A DNA stretch of 64,000 nucleotides from Thermaerobacter sp. PB12/4term (GCF_003403315.2 NZ_CP048407.1:2542001-2606000); one strand, 5' to 3'. Shown: positions 52,515 through 63,463, counted from the stretch's first letter. Made by a program: numbers and translations. The notes: generated from the sequence alone by a model not told the origin.

Positions 52515-53044
52515 GGCCGGCTCAGCCCGCAGGCGGCCAGCGCCGCTTCCGCCTTCTCGTGCATGCGCCGCTCGCCCTCCGCGTCGGGGTGGTCGTAGCC
52601 CAGCAGGTGGAGCACACCGTGGGCCAGCAGGTAGGCCACCTCCCGGTCCAGGGAGTGGCCGTAATCCCGGGCCTGGGCCGCCGCCCGCTCCAGGGAGATC
52701 ACCACGTCACCCAGGGGCACCGGCTCCGGCCCGGGCGCCACCTGGGCGGGGACGGCCGGCTCCCGCACCAGCGCGGCCACCTCGTCCGAGTCCAGCTGAG
52801 GAAAGGAGAGCACGTCGGTGGGCGCGTCCTTGCCTCGGTAACGCCGGTTGAGTTCCTGAATGGCCACGTCGTCGACGAAGGTGAGGGAGACCTCCACGGG
52901 GACCCCAAGGCCCTCGGCCGCCAGCAGGCGGCCCACCACCGCCGGCAGGAGGCGATCCCAGTGGGGTGGCACGGCCAGCCGGTCCTGGTGGTTGTCCATC
53001 GCCAGCACGGGCTGGGACGGCACGGCGCCGCCATCCTGGTGCAT
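52511..53044 (-). CDS. ybeY: Endoribonuclease YbeY
   Basis: This zinc-dependent rRNA maturation and quality-control nuclease has the metal-binding motif HGVLHLLGYDH near the C terminus and the substrate-side LNRRYRGKDAPTDVLSF. It has about 177 residues from ATG 53044, which has GGAGGGAA upstream; the longer open frame begins in low-complexity sequence. A short Gly/Pro loop (about 95-110) is inserted. It is coupled to dgkA by a four-base overlap. Confidence 0.95.
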   Translation of the reverse strand: MHQDGGAVPSQPVLAMDNHQDRLAVPPHWDRLLPAVVGRLLAAEGLGVPVEVSLTFVDDVAIQELNRRYRGKDAPTDVLSFPQLDSDEVAALVREPAVPAQVAPGPEPVPLGDVVISLERAAAQARDYGHSLDREVAYLLAHGVLHLLGYDHPDAEGERRMHEKAEAALAACGLSRP

Positions 53045-53129
53045 CCCGTTCCCTCCTGCTTCGTTGCCTCCGGCCGGGCCGCCCCAGGCCGGCCGGACTC
53101 CCCTCTCCTTCGATCTCAGCTGCCCGGTC

Positions 53130-55430
53130 TCAGTCGCCGCCGTCCGGGGGGCGGTGGCTGCCGGGGCCGCCGGCTCCCGCGGCCGGTCCCGGCGGCTCAT
53201 CCGCTCCCGTCCCGGCCCGCTCCGGCCCGGCCGGCTCCGGGGCCTGGGGTGGCCGGGACCCGGTCCGGGAGGGCGGCCCTTCCTTGCGCCGGGCCCGCTC
53301 CATCTCCTTGAGCACCACCTCAGGGTACTCGATGCGGTGATGGAAGATCCCCGTCAGGACCCGGACGAAGGTGCTGGCGATCCGGTCCAGGTCGCGGAAG
53401 GTGAGGTCGGCCCGGTCCAGCTGGCCGTCGTTGAGGCGGTCCTTGATGATCTTGCGCACTACCTGCTCGATGCGGCCCGGGGTCAGATGTCCCAGGGACC
53501 GGACTGTCGCCTCCACCCCGTCGGCCAGCATCACCACCGCCGTCTCGCGGGTGGTGGGGGGCGGGCCGTCGTAGCGGAAGTTGCCCTCCAGCACCTGGTC
53601 CGGCTCACCCATCTCCTGCGCGCGCCGCAGGAAGTATTCCACCCTGGTGGTCCCGTGGTGCTCCCGGATGAACCGGATGATCTCTTCCGGCAGGCCGTGC
53701 TGCCGTGCCAGCTCGATGCCGTCCTTGACGTGGGCGGTGATGATCAGGGCGCTGAGGTTAGGCGACAGCTTGTCATGGGGGTTCTCGCCCCCGAACTGGT
53801 TCTCGATGAAGAAGTAGGGGCGCCGGATCTTGCCCACGTCGTGGTAGTAGGCTCCCACCCGCGCCAGCAGGGAGTTCCCGCCGATCTCCTCCACCGCCGC
53901 CTCGGCCAGGTTGGCCACCATCAGGCTGTGGTGGTAGGTGCCGGGCGCCTCCACCAGCAGCCGGCGCAGCAGCGGCTGGTTGGGGTTCGCCAGTTCGATC
54001 AGGCGGACCGGCGTGACAAGGCCGAAAAAGCTCTCCAGGAAGGGCAGCAGGCCGATGGTGAGAATGGCCGCCAGCAGCCCGCCGAAGGCCGACCAGCCCA
54101 CCTGCTTCCAGACCTCGAGCCCGGTGAGGGGCGGGCTGCCGAACATCAGGGCCAGGGCCAGGGTCGACGCCGCGTTGACGCCCGCGATGATGGCCCCGGC
54201 CCGGATGAAGTCGGACCGGTGCCCCAGGCGGGAGACGGAAAAGGCCGCCGCCGCCCCTCCGAGGAAGGTCACGATGCCGAACCGCAGGCCGTCGCCGGCC
54301 ATCACCCCCACCGCCACGGAGAGCAGCATGGCCGCCACCAGGGCCGTGCGAGGGTTCAGCAAGACCGCCAGCAACATGGGTCCCGTGGCCACCGGCATCA
54401 GGTAGGGCGACACGGGCTGGAGCAGGCGGGCAAAGACCAAGGTGATCACCGGCACCAGGCCGAACAGGACGAACCGCGGTTCGTCCTCGTAAACCCGGCG
54501 ATCAAAGGTAGCCAGGTACGCGCCCCCGGCCGCCATGCCCAGCAGCACCAGCAGGCCCGTGCCCGCCCAGATGCCCGCCAGGTCCCAGGGGTCTTCCTGC
54601 AGCAGGCCCGCGTCCCGCAGGCGGACCATGTCCTCTTCCGTCACCTTCTCCCCGGCTTCCACGATGACCTCGCCGGGGACGATGACCACCGGATCAACCT
54701 GTTCCATGGCCCTGCGCCGGGCCTCTTCGGTGCCTTCCCGGTCGAAGATCAGGTTGGGCCGCAGCACGCGGCTGCCCACCTGGCGCATGAACTGCCGCAG
54801 GGGCTGGGGGTAGTCCAGGTTCTCGATCTCCTCGCCCAGCCGCAGCCGGGTGGCGGCCAGCTGGTCTTCCTTGATCCCCTGGTCCAGCTCCCGCCGCACC
54901 AGCGTCCACAGGTCGCGGCGCATGGCCTCCAGCGTGCCCTTGCCGGCCGCCAGGACGGCGTCCGCCACCTCCGCCGGAAGAGAAAAGCCCAGCCGCTCTT
55001 CCAGGCGGCTGCGATCCGCAGCCGTGGGGGCGGCCTCCGCAGGCGCGCCCTGGCCGTCCGCCTGGCCCCGCCGGGCCATGGCGTCCTGCACGGCAGCCAC
55101 GGCGGCAAAGGCGGCCTCCAGGTCCCGCCGGGCCTGCTCGGCGGCCGAATCGTCCTCCTGGTACTGGTCGGGGACGGCCCGGGCCGCCTCCTGGCGGAGG
55201 CGTTCCGTCGCCGGGCGGTCGATGAGCTGCTTGGGCGCCACCAGATCCCGGGGTGCCGCCTGGCCGGGCCGCACCCGCACCTGGGCCGGCGCCACCGCCG
55301 TGGCCAGCAGCAGCGTGAAACACAGGAAGAACAGGCCACTCCACATGAAGCGCCGCACCTGGGGCTCCCGCCACTGCTCGCCCAGGTGGCGATCAAGCCA
55401 CCGCCCCAGGCCGGCAAAACCTCCGTCCAT
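53130..55430 (-). CDS. pgpH: 7TM-HD cyclic-di-AMP phosphodiesterase PgpH
   Basis: This protein is of the YqfF/PgpH family. An N-terminal helix (about 25-50) is followed by an extracellular 7TMR-HDED domain (about 60-280), seven membrane helices (about 290-490) and a cytoplasmic HD domain. The metal-binding residues are in YHHSLMVANLAEAA, YYHDVGK and ITAHVKDGIELA. Listeria PgpH hydrolyses cyclic di-AMP, and this architecture is the same. The C-terminal 60 residues are Pro/Gly-rich. ATG 55430 is favoured because GGGAGTGG lies five bases upstream; GTG 55448 is the alternative. It lies 48 bases after phoH. Confidence 0.94.
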   Translation of the reverse strand: MDGGFAGLGRWLDRHLGEQWREPQVRRFMWSGLFFLCFTLLLATAVAPAQVRVRPGQAAPRDLVAPKQLIDRPATERLRQEAARAVPDQYQEDDSAAEQARRDLEAAFAAVAAVQDAMARRGQADGQGAPAEAAPTAADRSRLEERLGFSLPAEVADAVLAAGKGTLEAMRRDLWTLVRRELDQGIKEDQLAATRLRLGEEIENLDYPQPLRQFMRQVGSRVLRPNLIFDREGTEEARRRAMEQVDPVVIVPGEVIVEAGEKVTEEDMVRLRDAGLLQEDPWDLAGIWAGTGLLVLLGMAAGGAYLATFDRRVYEDEPRFVLFGLVPVITLVFARLLQPVSPYLMPVATGPMLLAVLLNPRTALVAAMLLSVAVGVMAGDGLRFGIVTFLGGAAAAFSVSRLGHRSDFIRAGAIIAGVNAASTLALALMFGSPPLTGLEVWKQVGWSAFGGLLAAILTIGLLPFLESFFGLVTPVRLIELANPNQPLLRRLLVEAPGTYHHSLMVANLAEAAVEEIGGNSLLARVGAYYHDVGKIRRPYFFIENQFGGENPHDKLSPNLSALIITAHVKDGIELARQHGLPEEIIRFIREHHGTTRVEYFLRRAQEMGEPDQVLEGNFRYDGPPPTTRETAVVMLADGVEATVRSLGHLTPGRIEQVVRKIIKDRLNDGQLDRADLTFRDLDRIASTFVRVLTGIFHHRIEYPEVVLKEMERARRKEGPPSRTGSRPPQAPEPAGPERAGTGADEPPGPAAGAGGPGSHRPPDGGD

Positions 55431-55478
55431 CTTGTCCACTCCCGGCACAGGCGTCGCTCGAGGTGGCCGGGCGGGAGC

Positions 55479-56648
<1,170 letters not shown>

Positions 56649-56890
56649 CGCCCTCCTTCGTGCGCCGGGTGAGGTCCTCCCGCGCCCCGGGCCCGGCAGG
56701 CTGCGCCCCGCGGCGGTGGCGGGTCGAGACCGGCCCGCCACCCCGGCCGCAGGATGAGCGGCCGGCCCTCGCTCACCAACCGGTCCCGCCGCGGGACCGG
56801 TTCCGCTTCCGGGAGGGCAGCCGGACAGGGAGCCTCGGGCCTGCGCCCCGAGCCCAGCCCCGGGGCCCATCCCGCCGGAGTCCGCGCCGC
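56649..56890. other. yqfD-phoH spacer
   Basis: These 242 GC-rich bases separate yqfD and phoH, unusually long for this operon. No promoter, hairpin or gene was recognised. Confidence 0.3.
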
Positions 56891-58210
56891 CTACCGCGGC
56901 TGAAAGGGGCGCTGGACGCCGATGTCCTCGATCACCTCGACGGTGGTGCGGACCCCGGCGAACCCGGCGCCCTGCTGCACCACCTGGCTGCGCACCGCCA
57001 CCACCCGGCTTCCCGGCGGCAGGCCGGCGGTCACCCGGGCCACCACCTGCCGCTCCACCCGCCGCACCGCCTGCTGAGGTGTCAGCACGTGCCGGGCCAG
57101 CACCACCTGGTGGCGCGTTTCCCTGAGCAGTTCGACAGGCGGCGGGCCATCCCTCCAGCCGGGGATGGCCACCAGGACCCGGCGCTCGACCTCGTAGCGT
57201 CCTGGATACCCTCGCTGCCAGTATACCGGCAGGCGCCAGGATCCGATACGCAGGACGATTCGGGTCGACGAGCGTCCCGTGCGCACGGGCTGGGTCTGCT
57301 CCAGGGATACCTCGCGGTACTCGCTGTACCAGGTCCGGGCCAGCACCCGGCCCAGGGCGGCCACCGGCTTGCCCTGGCTGGGGGACGGGGACGGGCTGCC
57401 GCCGCGGCCGGGATCGGGGGGAGGCGGCGGCAGGTAGGCGCCGCGAATCAGGATCTGCCCGGCCTTCACCACCTGGCCGGGCTGGACCACCGGCTCACCC
57501 CGCAAGGCCATGACCTGGACGACGACGCCCGGCCGGCGGGCGACCACGTGGGCCGGCCGGTCGGCGGGCATGGCGGGCGGGGGATCCTTTTCCACCACAT
57601 CCAGCACGACCTTGACGCCGTAACGGGTGATGCCCACCCAGGCCACCCCCGGCACCTCGAGGGGCAGCCGCTCGGCCAGCTGGCGGAGGTCGATGGCATC
57701 CTGGCGCACCCCGGGGCGGAGGCCGGCCCGGGCCAGCTCCTGCCGCAACACGGCCTCCGGCAGGTGCTCAAGGCCCCGGATCTCGATGAACCAGATGGCA
57801 CCGGAGAGGTAATGGACCAGCAGCGCGGTCACCAGGGCGCCCCCCAGCAGCACCTTTCGCCGCTGCAGGCGGCGCCACAAAAAGGGCCAGCCCACCCGCC
57901 GGCCGAAGCGCACCCGGCAGCGGGCGGCCCGGGCCACCGGCCGCAGGCCACCCACCTGGCCGGCGGCCACCCAGCCCCGCAGGGACCCGTCTTCCCGCCG
58001 GCGCACTCGCCAGAGGACCAGCCCCCGGGCGGCCGCCAGGTTGAGAAAGGCCTCGGGCCCGGTTCGGGGCAGGCCGGGATCGTCACCCGGTGCCGGGGCG
58101 GGATCCCCCGGCCGGCGCTTGGACAGGGGGACGAACCGGCGGCCCCGGGGCGAGGGGCTGACGGTCACCTCCACCGCGCCCAGCAAAAACTGCCACAGCC
58201 CTCGGGTCAC
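56891..58210 (-). CDS. yqfD: Sporulation protein YqfD
   Basis: This 439-residue membrane protein of the YqfD family is linked to stage IV sporulation. An N-terminal cytoplasmic part (LLGAVEVTVS, then FLNLAAARGLVLWRVRRRED) precedes a single membrane helix at about 120-138 (KVLLGGALVTALLVHYLSGA). An extracytoplasmic portion begins IWFIEIRGLEHLPEAVLRQE, then LARAGLRPGVR. The family is restricted to endospore formers, so the organism probably sporulates. The start GTG/ATG region at 58210 overlaps the yqfC stop by four bases. Confidence 0.93.
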   Translation of the reverse strand: MTRGLWQFLLGAVEVTVSPSPRGRRFVPLSKRRPGDPAPAPGDDPGLPRTGPEAFLNLAAARGLVLWRVRRREDGSLRGWVAAGQVGGLRPVARAARCRVRFGRRVGWPFLWRRLQRRKVLLGGALVTALLVHYLSGAIWFIEIRGLEHLPEAVLRQELARAGLRPGVRQDAIDLRQLAERLPLEVPGVAWVGITRYGVKVVLDVVEKDPPPAMPADRPAHVVARRPGVVVQVMALRGEPVVQPGQVVKAGQILIRGAYLPPPPPDPGRGGSPSPSPSQGKPVAALGRVLARTWYSEYREVSLEQTQPVRTGRSSTRIVLRIGSWRLPVYWQRGYPGRYEVERRVLVAIPGWRDGPPPVELLRETRHQVVLARHVLTPQQAVRRVERQVVARVTAGLPPGSRVVAVRSQVVQQGAGFAGVRTTVEVIEDIGVQRPFQPR

Positions 58211-58638
58211 CGGGCCTTCCCTCCCGGACGGGAGGCGCCTCTGCCGGAGAAGCCGCCCGTCCTGCGGGGCCCGGCCCTGCCGCTTTCTTCCCCGCCGCCG
58301 GACACCGGCAGGAAGCGCAGCTGTTCCACCTGGCCCTGCAGGCGCAGCTGTTCCCGGTCGATCCGGCCGATGGCCAGCTCCCGGCCCGTGACCTCCAGGC
58401 GGCCGCCGGGCACGGCCACCAGCACCCGGCCCGGAGCGAAGAAGAGGACTCCCCGGTGATTCTCAACCACCAGCTCGAGCCCGCCCAGCAAGGTGATGCG
58501 GGGAAGGTTGCGTACCGCATCCCGCGGCAGCTCCAGGGCACCGGCAAGGGAGTCCTCCAGGCCCGCCAGCCACTGGCGCCACCCCTCCCCACCGGCGACC
58601 CCTCCGCCTGCTCCGCCCCCGCGCCCGTCCCGCGCCAA
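58207..58638 (-). CDS. yqfC: Sporulation protein YqfC
   Basis: The core LELPRDAVRNLPRITLLGGL, then ELVVENHRGVLFF and ITGRELAIGRIDREQLRLQG-like ending (here VTGRELAIGRI) identifies YqfC, a small partner of YqfD in sporulating Firmicutes. TTG 58638 is proposed as the start because GAAGGAGG lies seven bases upstream; the open frame extends 25 codons further without a ribosome binding site. The C terminus is a Gly/Arg tail. It is translationally coupled to yqfD. Confidence 0.88.
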   Translation of the reverse strand: MARDGRGGGAGGGVAGGEGWRQWLAGLEDSLAGALELPRDAVRNLPRITLLGGLELVVENHRGVLFFAPGRVLVAVPGGRLEVTGRELAIGRIDREQLRLQGQVEQLRFLPVSGGGEESGRAGPRRTGGFSGRGASRPGGKAR

Positions 58639-58770
58639 GGCGCTGCCTCCTTCGTGCACAAGCCTCCGCTGAAGGTTACGGCGGGGGACGGAGGGATATG
58701 ATGGGCAGGTCATGGCCCCGCACCGGGGTCGGGGGCCTTGCCGGCGGCCACCGGCTCTCCCCGGGCAACG

Positions 58771-58805
58771 CGGCAGGGGCCGCGGCGTTACCGCGGCCCC
58801 TGCCG
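58771..58805 (-). terminator. Strong hairpin between the floA-linked gene and yqfC
   Basis: A perfect 15-base stem (58771-58785 with 58791-58805) closes a five-base loop, 30 bases past the stop of the 58835-59890 gene. There is no T-run, so it may attenuate or stabilise RNA rather than terminate fully. It divides the floA group from the yqfC-yqfD group. Confidence 0.65.
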
Positions 58806-58834
58806 GACCTGAGTCGTTCGCGGAAGTTCGGGCG

Positions 58835-59890
58835 TCACGGCTTGCGGCGAAGAGGGGGTTCCGGCGTCCACGGGCGCAGGGCGCGGGGCCGGCCCAGCAC
58901 CTCCGTCCAGACCCAGGCGGTGCGCAGGGCTTCCCGGCGGGCCGCCGGCGCCATCAGGGCGACCGCGGCCGCCGGCGGCAGGGGTCCCTGCCGGCCGGGA
59001 GCGGCCGGGCCCGGCGCGGCACCCCCATCCCCCGTGGCGGCGGCCGCCTGGCCGCCCGGGGCAGCCGTGGCCCCGGCGCCGGCCCGGACGCCTGCCCGGG
59101 CGGGAGCCGCGTGCCTTCCGGCAGGCCCCTCCCGGGTGAGCCGGCCCTCGCGGCCCGGCCCGCCCTCCCGGCCGGGGCTTCCCTCTCCGCCGGGAAGGCC
59201 CTCCCCGCCGGGGCCGCCCTCGCCGCCCCAGAGGCCCTCACCGCCGGGCACCCCCTCCCGGCCGGCCCGTCCTTCGCCACCCGCCCGCCCTGGACCTCTG
59301 CCGCCGGTGCCCGCCCGGCCGGTCAACGGCCGATGTTCCGGCGCCGCCTCGCCCGCCTCCGGGCGGCTGCGGGCCGGCGGCCGGGCTCGCCCGGGTTCGT
59401 CGCGGGGCAGCGCGATGTCGGTCTCCCGTAGCAGATCTTCCAGCTGGGACAGGAGGTCACCCCAGAGGTCGCCCCAAAGGTCCCGCCGGGGACCGGTCCG
59501 GGGCCCCCGGGCCGGCACCTGCGGGCGGCCGGCCCGCGGCCGCGGGGCCTCTGCTGCAGCGGGGGGACGGTGCCCTGGAGACCTACCGTCCGGGCCGTCC
59601 CCTCGGCCCTGAGCAGCCGGGAATCCTGGGGCTTCCGCCCGGCCCGGTTCCCCGAACCCGCGGGGCCGCGCCGACTGCGGGCCGGGCGGCGCCAGCTCCC
59701 GCCCGGGCTCCTTGTGCGCTGGGGGCTCCCGCCGTCCGGCCGCGGGGCGGTCCGGTGCCGGCCCGGCCCCTTGACCCGGCCGTTTCCGGTAGAAATCGGC
59801 CAGGCCCCGGGCGACGCTGGCCAGGACCCCGAGCAGGATGGCCAGATTGATTCCCGATTCCAGCAGCCACTCCAACCAGCCGTTCACCAC
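58835..59890 (-). CDS. Membrane-anchored low-complexity protein downstream of floA
   Basis: An N-terminal membrane helix (GWLEWLLESGINLAILLGVL) is followed by a short basic stretch and about 300 residues rich in Gly, Pro, Arg and Ala. From about 200 to 270 it has collagen-like GGEG/GREG triplet-like repeats. Two islands look structured: DLWGDLWGDLLSQLEDLLRE at about 140 and REALRTAWVWTEVLGRPRAL at the C terminus. GTG 59890 has GGGAGGTGGG before it. The position next to floA suggests an envelope or flotillin-related scaffold, but no family was recognised. Confidence 0.75.
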   Translation of the reverse strand: MVNGWLEWLLESGINLAILLGVLASVARGLADFYRKRPGQGAGPAPDRPAAGRREPPAHKEPGRELAPPGPQSARPRGFGEPGRAEAPGFPAAQGRGDGPDGRSPGHRPPAAAEAPRPRAGRPQVPARGPRTGPRRDLWGDLWGDLLSQLEDLLRETDIALPRDEPGRARPPARSRPEAGEAAPEHRPLTGRAGTGGRGPGRAGGEGRAGREGVPGGEGLWGGEGGPGGEGLPGGEGSPGREGGPGREGRLTREGPAGRHAAPARAGVRAGAGATAAPGGQAAAATGDGGAAPGPAAPGRQGPLPPAAAVALMAPAARREALRTAWVWTEVLGRPRALRPWTPEPPLRRKP

Positions 59891-60001
59891 CGCCCACCTC
59901 CCGGCGCCCGAACCCGGAGGAACCGGCGCGGCGTCGAGCCCTGCCGGCAGCGGCAGCCCCGGGCGCCGGGGAAGCCGCCGGCGCCCGGGCCGCCGCCCGG
60001 C

Positions 60002-61003
60002 TCACGTCTCCTGCCGCGGCGGCACCCCTTCGTCCTGGCCCGGACCGCCCGCCAGGGAGGCACGCATCTCGGTGTCGGCCTGGAGGTTGCGCAGGTTGTA
60101 GTAGTCGAACACGCCCAGGCGGCCCTGCCGGAAGGCTTCGGCAATGGCCAGGGGAATCTGGGCCTCGGCCTCGACCACCTTGGCCCGCATTTCCTGGACC
60201 CTGGCCCGCATCTCCTGCTCGGCGGCCACCGCCATGGCGCGGCGTTCCTCCGCCTTGGCCTGGGCGATGTTCTTGTCGGCCTCCGCCCGGTCCATCTGCA
60301 GCTGGGCGCCGATGTTGCGGCCGACGTCCACGTCGGCGATGTCAATGGACAGGATCTCGAAGGCCGTGCCCGCGTCCAGCCCCTTGCTGAGCACCACCCG
60401 GGAGATGGAGTCGGGATTCTCCAGCACCGCCTTGTGGTCTTCGGCGGAGCCGACGGTGGTGACGATGCCCTCGCCCACTCGGGCGATGATGGTCTCCTCG
60501 CCGGCGCCGCCCACCAGCCGGTCGATGTTGGCCCTCACGGTGACCCGGGCCTTGACCCGAAGCTCGATGCCGTCCTTGGCCACGGCGGCCACCACGGGCG
60601 TCTCCACCACCCGCGGGTTGACGCTGACCTGCACCGCCTGCAGCACGTCACGCCCCGCCAGGTCGATGGCCGCCGCCCGCTCGAAGGTCAGCGGGATCTC
60701 CGCCCGCTGGGCGGCGATCAGGGCGTCGACCACCCGGTCCACGTTGCCGCCGGCCAGGTAATGGGCCTCCAGCTTGTCCAGGCTGACGTCGATGCCGGCC
60801 TTGTCCGCCTTGATCAGCGGGTTGATGATCCGGTGGGGTGGAACGCGGCGCAGCCGCATCCCGATCAGGGTGATGATGGGCACCCGCACCCCTGCCGCCA
60901 GGGCCGAGATCCAGAGCCCCACGGGAATGAAGCTGAACAGGACCGTCAGGCCCACCAGGATGAGGCCGATGCTCACCAGAAGAACCGGCCAGGAAAGATC
61001 CAT
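60002..61003 (-). CDS. floA: Flotillin-like protein FloA
   Basis: This 333-residue flotillin (YqfA family) organises membrane microdomains. An N-terminal membrane hairpin ([20 protein letters not shown]) is followed by the PHB/SPFH-like domain ([20 protein letters not shown], then [20 protein letters not shown]) and the long coiled-coil C-terminal part ([20 protein letters not shown], then [20 protein letters not shown]). Length is as in Bacillus FloA. The start at ATG 61003 is supported by GGGGAGGGGA; the upstream frame is spurious. It is adjacent to nfeD, its usual partner. Confidence 0.96.
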   Translation of the reverse strand: MDLSWPVLLVSIGLILVGLTVLFSFIPVGLWISALAAGVRVPIITLIGMRLRRVPPHRIINPLIKADKAGIDVSLDKLEAHYLAGGNVDRVVDALIAAQRAEIPLTFERAAAIDLAGRDVLQAVQVSVNPRVVETPVVAAVAKDGIELRVKARVTVRANIDRLVGGAGEETIIARVGEGIVTTVGSAEDHKAVLENPDSISRVVLSKGLDAGTAFEILSIDIADVDVGRNIGAQLQMDRAEADKNIAQAKAEERRAMAVAAEQEMRARVQEMRAKVVEAEAQIPLAIAEAFRQGRLGVFDYYNLRNLQADTEMRASLAGGPGQDEGVPPRQET

Positions 61004-61237
61004 GGTCGTCCCCTCCCCTTGCCTCGCCCTTGCCGCCGCCCGGCGGCTTCGCCCCTCGCACCCGCGGCCCTGGCCGCCGGTCTCCCGCCCTCGTCGACTG
61101 CCTGCTGCCGCTGGCCTGGCCCTCGACCGGGGGCCGGCGCCAGGTGACGTCCCGGGCACAGGTGCAGAGGCTGCTTGCCCGGTGGCGCCAGGGGCGCCGC
61201 CAGAGCCTGCAGCGGCACCGCCCGGGATCCCGGCACC

Positions 61238-62719
61238 CTAGTCCCCATGGGACCCCTCTCCGGCCCCCGAGCCGGCAGCGGTGCTGCCACCGGAACCGGC
61301 GGCGGGGCCGGAACCGGCCGCGGCGCCAGGGGCCGCCTCCCCGGAACCCCCCGGACCGGTCTCGGGTCCGGCCGCCCGCACCACCACCCGGCGCCCTTCC
61401 ACCCGGATCACCTCCACCCGCGTCCCGGCGGCCAGGTACTCCCCTTCCGTCACCACATCCACGCGCCGCCCGGCGATGGCCGCCGTCCCCGCCGGCCGCA
61501 GCGGAGTGAGGGCCGTTCCTGCCATCCCCACCAGCGCCGGGTCTTCCGCCGTGGCGCGAAAGCCCTCGGCCTCCCCCAGGCGGGTGGGCAGGGCCAGCCG
61601 GCGCCAGAGGCCCCTGCGGCCGGCCACCCGGGCCAGGACGATCAGCACCCCGGCGGTCACGGCAAGGCCGATCAAAAGGGATTGCAACCCCCGCACGGGG
61701 TCCCCGGTCACCAGCACGATGGCCGCGCCGATGGCCAGCAGCCCGGCCACCCCGAACACGCCGAAGCCCGGCATCAGCAGCTCCACCGCCAGCAACAGCA
61801 CGCCGACCAGGAAGAGCAGGAGGATCTCCCACCCGGCGATGCCGGCCAGCAGATGGCCGCCGAAGAACAGGGCCAGGCTCAACAGGCCCACGATGCCGGG
61901 GAAGCCGAAACCGGGGACGTAGAACTCGGCCACCAGCCCCGCCATGCCGAGGGACAGCAGGATCGGCGCCACCACGGGGTCGGTGACGAACCGGGCCACC
62001 CGCTCGGCGGCCGTGGGGGCCAGTTCGTCCACGGGCAGGCCGCTCCACCCTGCTGCCTCCAGGGCGGCTTGGCGGCTGGCCGCCACCCCCTCGATGAAGC
62101 CGATCTCCCGCGCCCGCTCGCCGGTGAGGGTGAGGATGTGGCCGCGCTCCACCAGGCCGGGGACGGCCACGTCCTTGTCCACCATGGCGGCGGCCACCTG
62201 GGGGTCGCGGCCGCGGCTGCGGGCGGCGGCTTCGAATTCGGCGCGGACGTAGGAGATGGTCTTCTCGTCGGCGGGACGCGGCTCGGCGGCGCCCAGGGTG
62301 GCGTCGGGCGCCATGTAGAGGGAGGGAGCGGCGATGGCGATCAGCGCCCCGGCGGAGATGGCGCGGTCGGGAACCCAGGCAGCCACGGGCACCCCGGCCG
62401 CGGCTGCGGCGTTGATGGCGTCGCGGATGTCGGTGGCCCCGTCCACCCGGCCGCCGAAGGTGCTGATCTCCAGCAGGACCGCCGCCCGGTCGCGACGGGC
62501 TTGTTCCAGCCCCCGGCGGACGAAGCGGGCCAGACCGGGTTCGATGTTGCCGCGCACGGGGATGACCAGCACCCGCTGGGGCGGGCCGCTGGCGGGCGAC
62601 GCCTCCTGGGCTGCCGCCGGCGGGCCGCCGCCCAGCCCGTGGCCCACCAGGGCGGCCAGCAGGGCCAGCAGGCCGGCCAGCCGCAAAAGGACCGTCCGGA
62701 ACCGGTTCGGGTTCACCAC
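61238..62719 (-). CDS. NfeD-family membrane serine protease (long form)
   Basis: This 493-residue protein has the long NfeD/YqeZ layout. A signal peptide is followed by a ClpP-like serine protease domain (about 48-225: VLVIPVRGNIEPGLARFVRR; STFGGRVDGATDIRDAI; WVPDRAISAGALIAIAA with the likely catalytic Ser; the Lys may be in MVDKDVAVPGL). Four to five membrane helices follow, then a C-terminal OB-fold (GMAGTALTPLRPAGTAAIAG). It is functionally linked with flotillins through conserved adjacency to floA. The start is GTG 62719, with GGGGGAGG upstream. It ends with a Gly/Ser tail. Confidence 0.93.
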   Translation of the reverse strand: MVNPNRFRTVLLRLAGLLALLAALVGHGLGGGPPAAAQEASPASGPPQRVLVIPVRGNIEPGLARFVRRGLEQARRDRAAVLLEISTFGGRVDGATDIRDAINAAAAAGVPVAAWVPDRAISAGALIAIAAPSLYMAPDATLGAAEPRPADEKTISYVRAEFEAAARSRGRDPQVAAAMVDKDVAVPGLVERGHILTLTGERAREIGFIEGVAASRQAALEAAGWSGLPVDELAPTAAERVARFVTDPVVAPILLSLGMAGLVAEFYVPGFGFPGIVGLLSLALFFGGHLLAGIAGWEILLLFLVGVLLLAVELLMPGFGVFGVAGLLAIGAAIVLVTGDPVRGLQSLLIGLAVTAGVLIVLARVAGRRGLWRRLALPTRLGEAEGFRATAEDPALVGMAGTALTPLRPAGTAAIAGRRVDVVTEGEYLAAGTRVEVIRVEGRRVVVRAAGPETGPGGSGEAAPGAAAGSGPAAGSGGSTAAGSGAGEGSHGD

Positions 62720-62834
62720 CTGAGCCTGCCTCCCCCGGTCTCCCCCATGCGATGGGGCCGGCCGAGCCCTGCCGGCCCGGCGGGCCCGTGACCTGTGCGG
62801 GCCAGGGTCCTGGCGACCAAGACACCGGGCCCGG

Positions 62835-63293
62835 CTAGTTCATCCGGCCCAACAGTTCCCGCACGATCCGGCTGGCGTCGCTGCCCTCGGCCCGGCCGCG
62901 GATGCGGGGCATCAGCTGGCCCATGACCTTGCCCATGTCCTGCGGCCCCCGGGCGCCCACCTGGGCGATGACCTCTTCCGCCAGCAGGGTGAGCTCGGCC
63001 TCGGTCAGCGGCTCGGGCAGGTAGGACGCCAGGACCTGGATCTCTTCCTCCATCTGCTCGACCAGGTCCTGCCGGCCCGCCCGGCGGTACTCCTCCAGGG
63101 CCTCCTGGCGCTGGCGCTTCTCCCGCGCCAGGACCTGCAACACCTCGTCATCGCTGAGGGGATGTCCCCGCTCGATCTCCTCGTTCTTGATGGCAGCCCG
63201 GGCCATGCGAATGACCGAGAGGCGGGTCTTGCCCGCCTCCCGCGCCTTCATGGCCTCCTTCATGTCCTGTTCCAGGCGCTCCTTCAGGGACAT
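62835..63293 (-). CDS. yqeY: YqeY/GatB-like protein
   Basis: This 152-residue GatB/YqeY domain protein has MSLKERLEQDMKEAMKAREA, then GKTRLSVIRMARAAIKNEEI, ending with MGKVMGQLMPRIRGRAEGSD. The domain is related to the tRNA-binding tail of GatB; stand-alone YqeY function is uncertain. ATG 63293 has GGGGGAGG upstream; the longer frame begins with low complexity. It lies next to rpsU as in Bacillus. Confidence 0.95.
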   Translation of the reverse strand: MSLKERLEQDMKEAMKAREAGKTRLSVIRMARAAIKNEEIERGHPLSDDEVLQVLAREKRQRQEALEEYRRAGRQDLVEQMEEEIQVLASYLPEPLTEAELTLLAEEVIAQVGARGPQDMGKVMGQLMPRIRGRAEGSDASRIVRELLGRMN

Positions 63294-63393
63294 GGGAAGA
63301 CCTCCCCCGCCGCCCCGTCGCCCCGGTGCCCCAAGTGCCCGCCCCGGGCCCCTCGCCGTGGCGTCTCCCTCCGAGGCACCACCGGTCTTGGGG

Positions 63394-63429
63394 GACCCGG
63401 CCGTCACGGCGCGACCCGGCCGTCACGGC
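63394..63429. repeat. 17-bp direct repeat between rpsU and yqeY
   Basis: GACCCGGCCGTCACGGC occurs at 63394-63410 and again at 63413-63429, exact, with period 19. It lies in the short gap between two conserved genes; no function is evident. Confidence 0.8.
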
Positions 63430-63463
63430 CGTCCCGGGCGGAGCGTCCGGGCGCTCGGCGACC

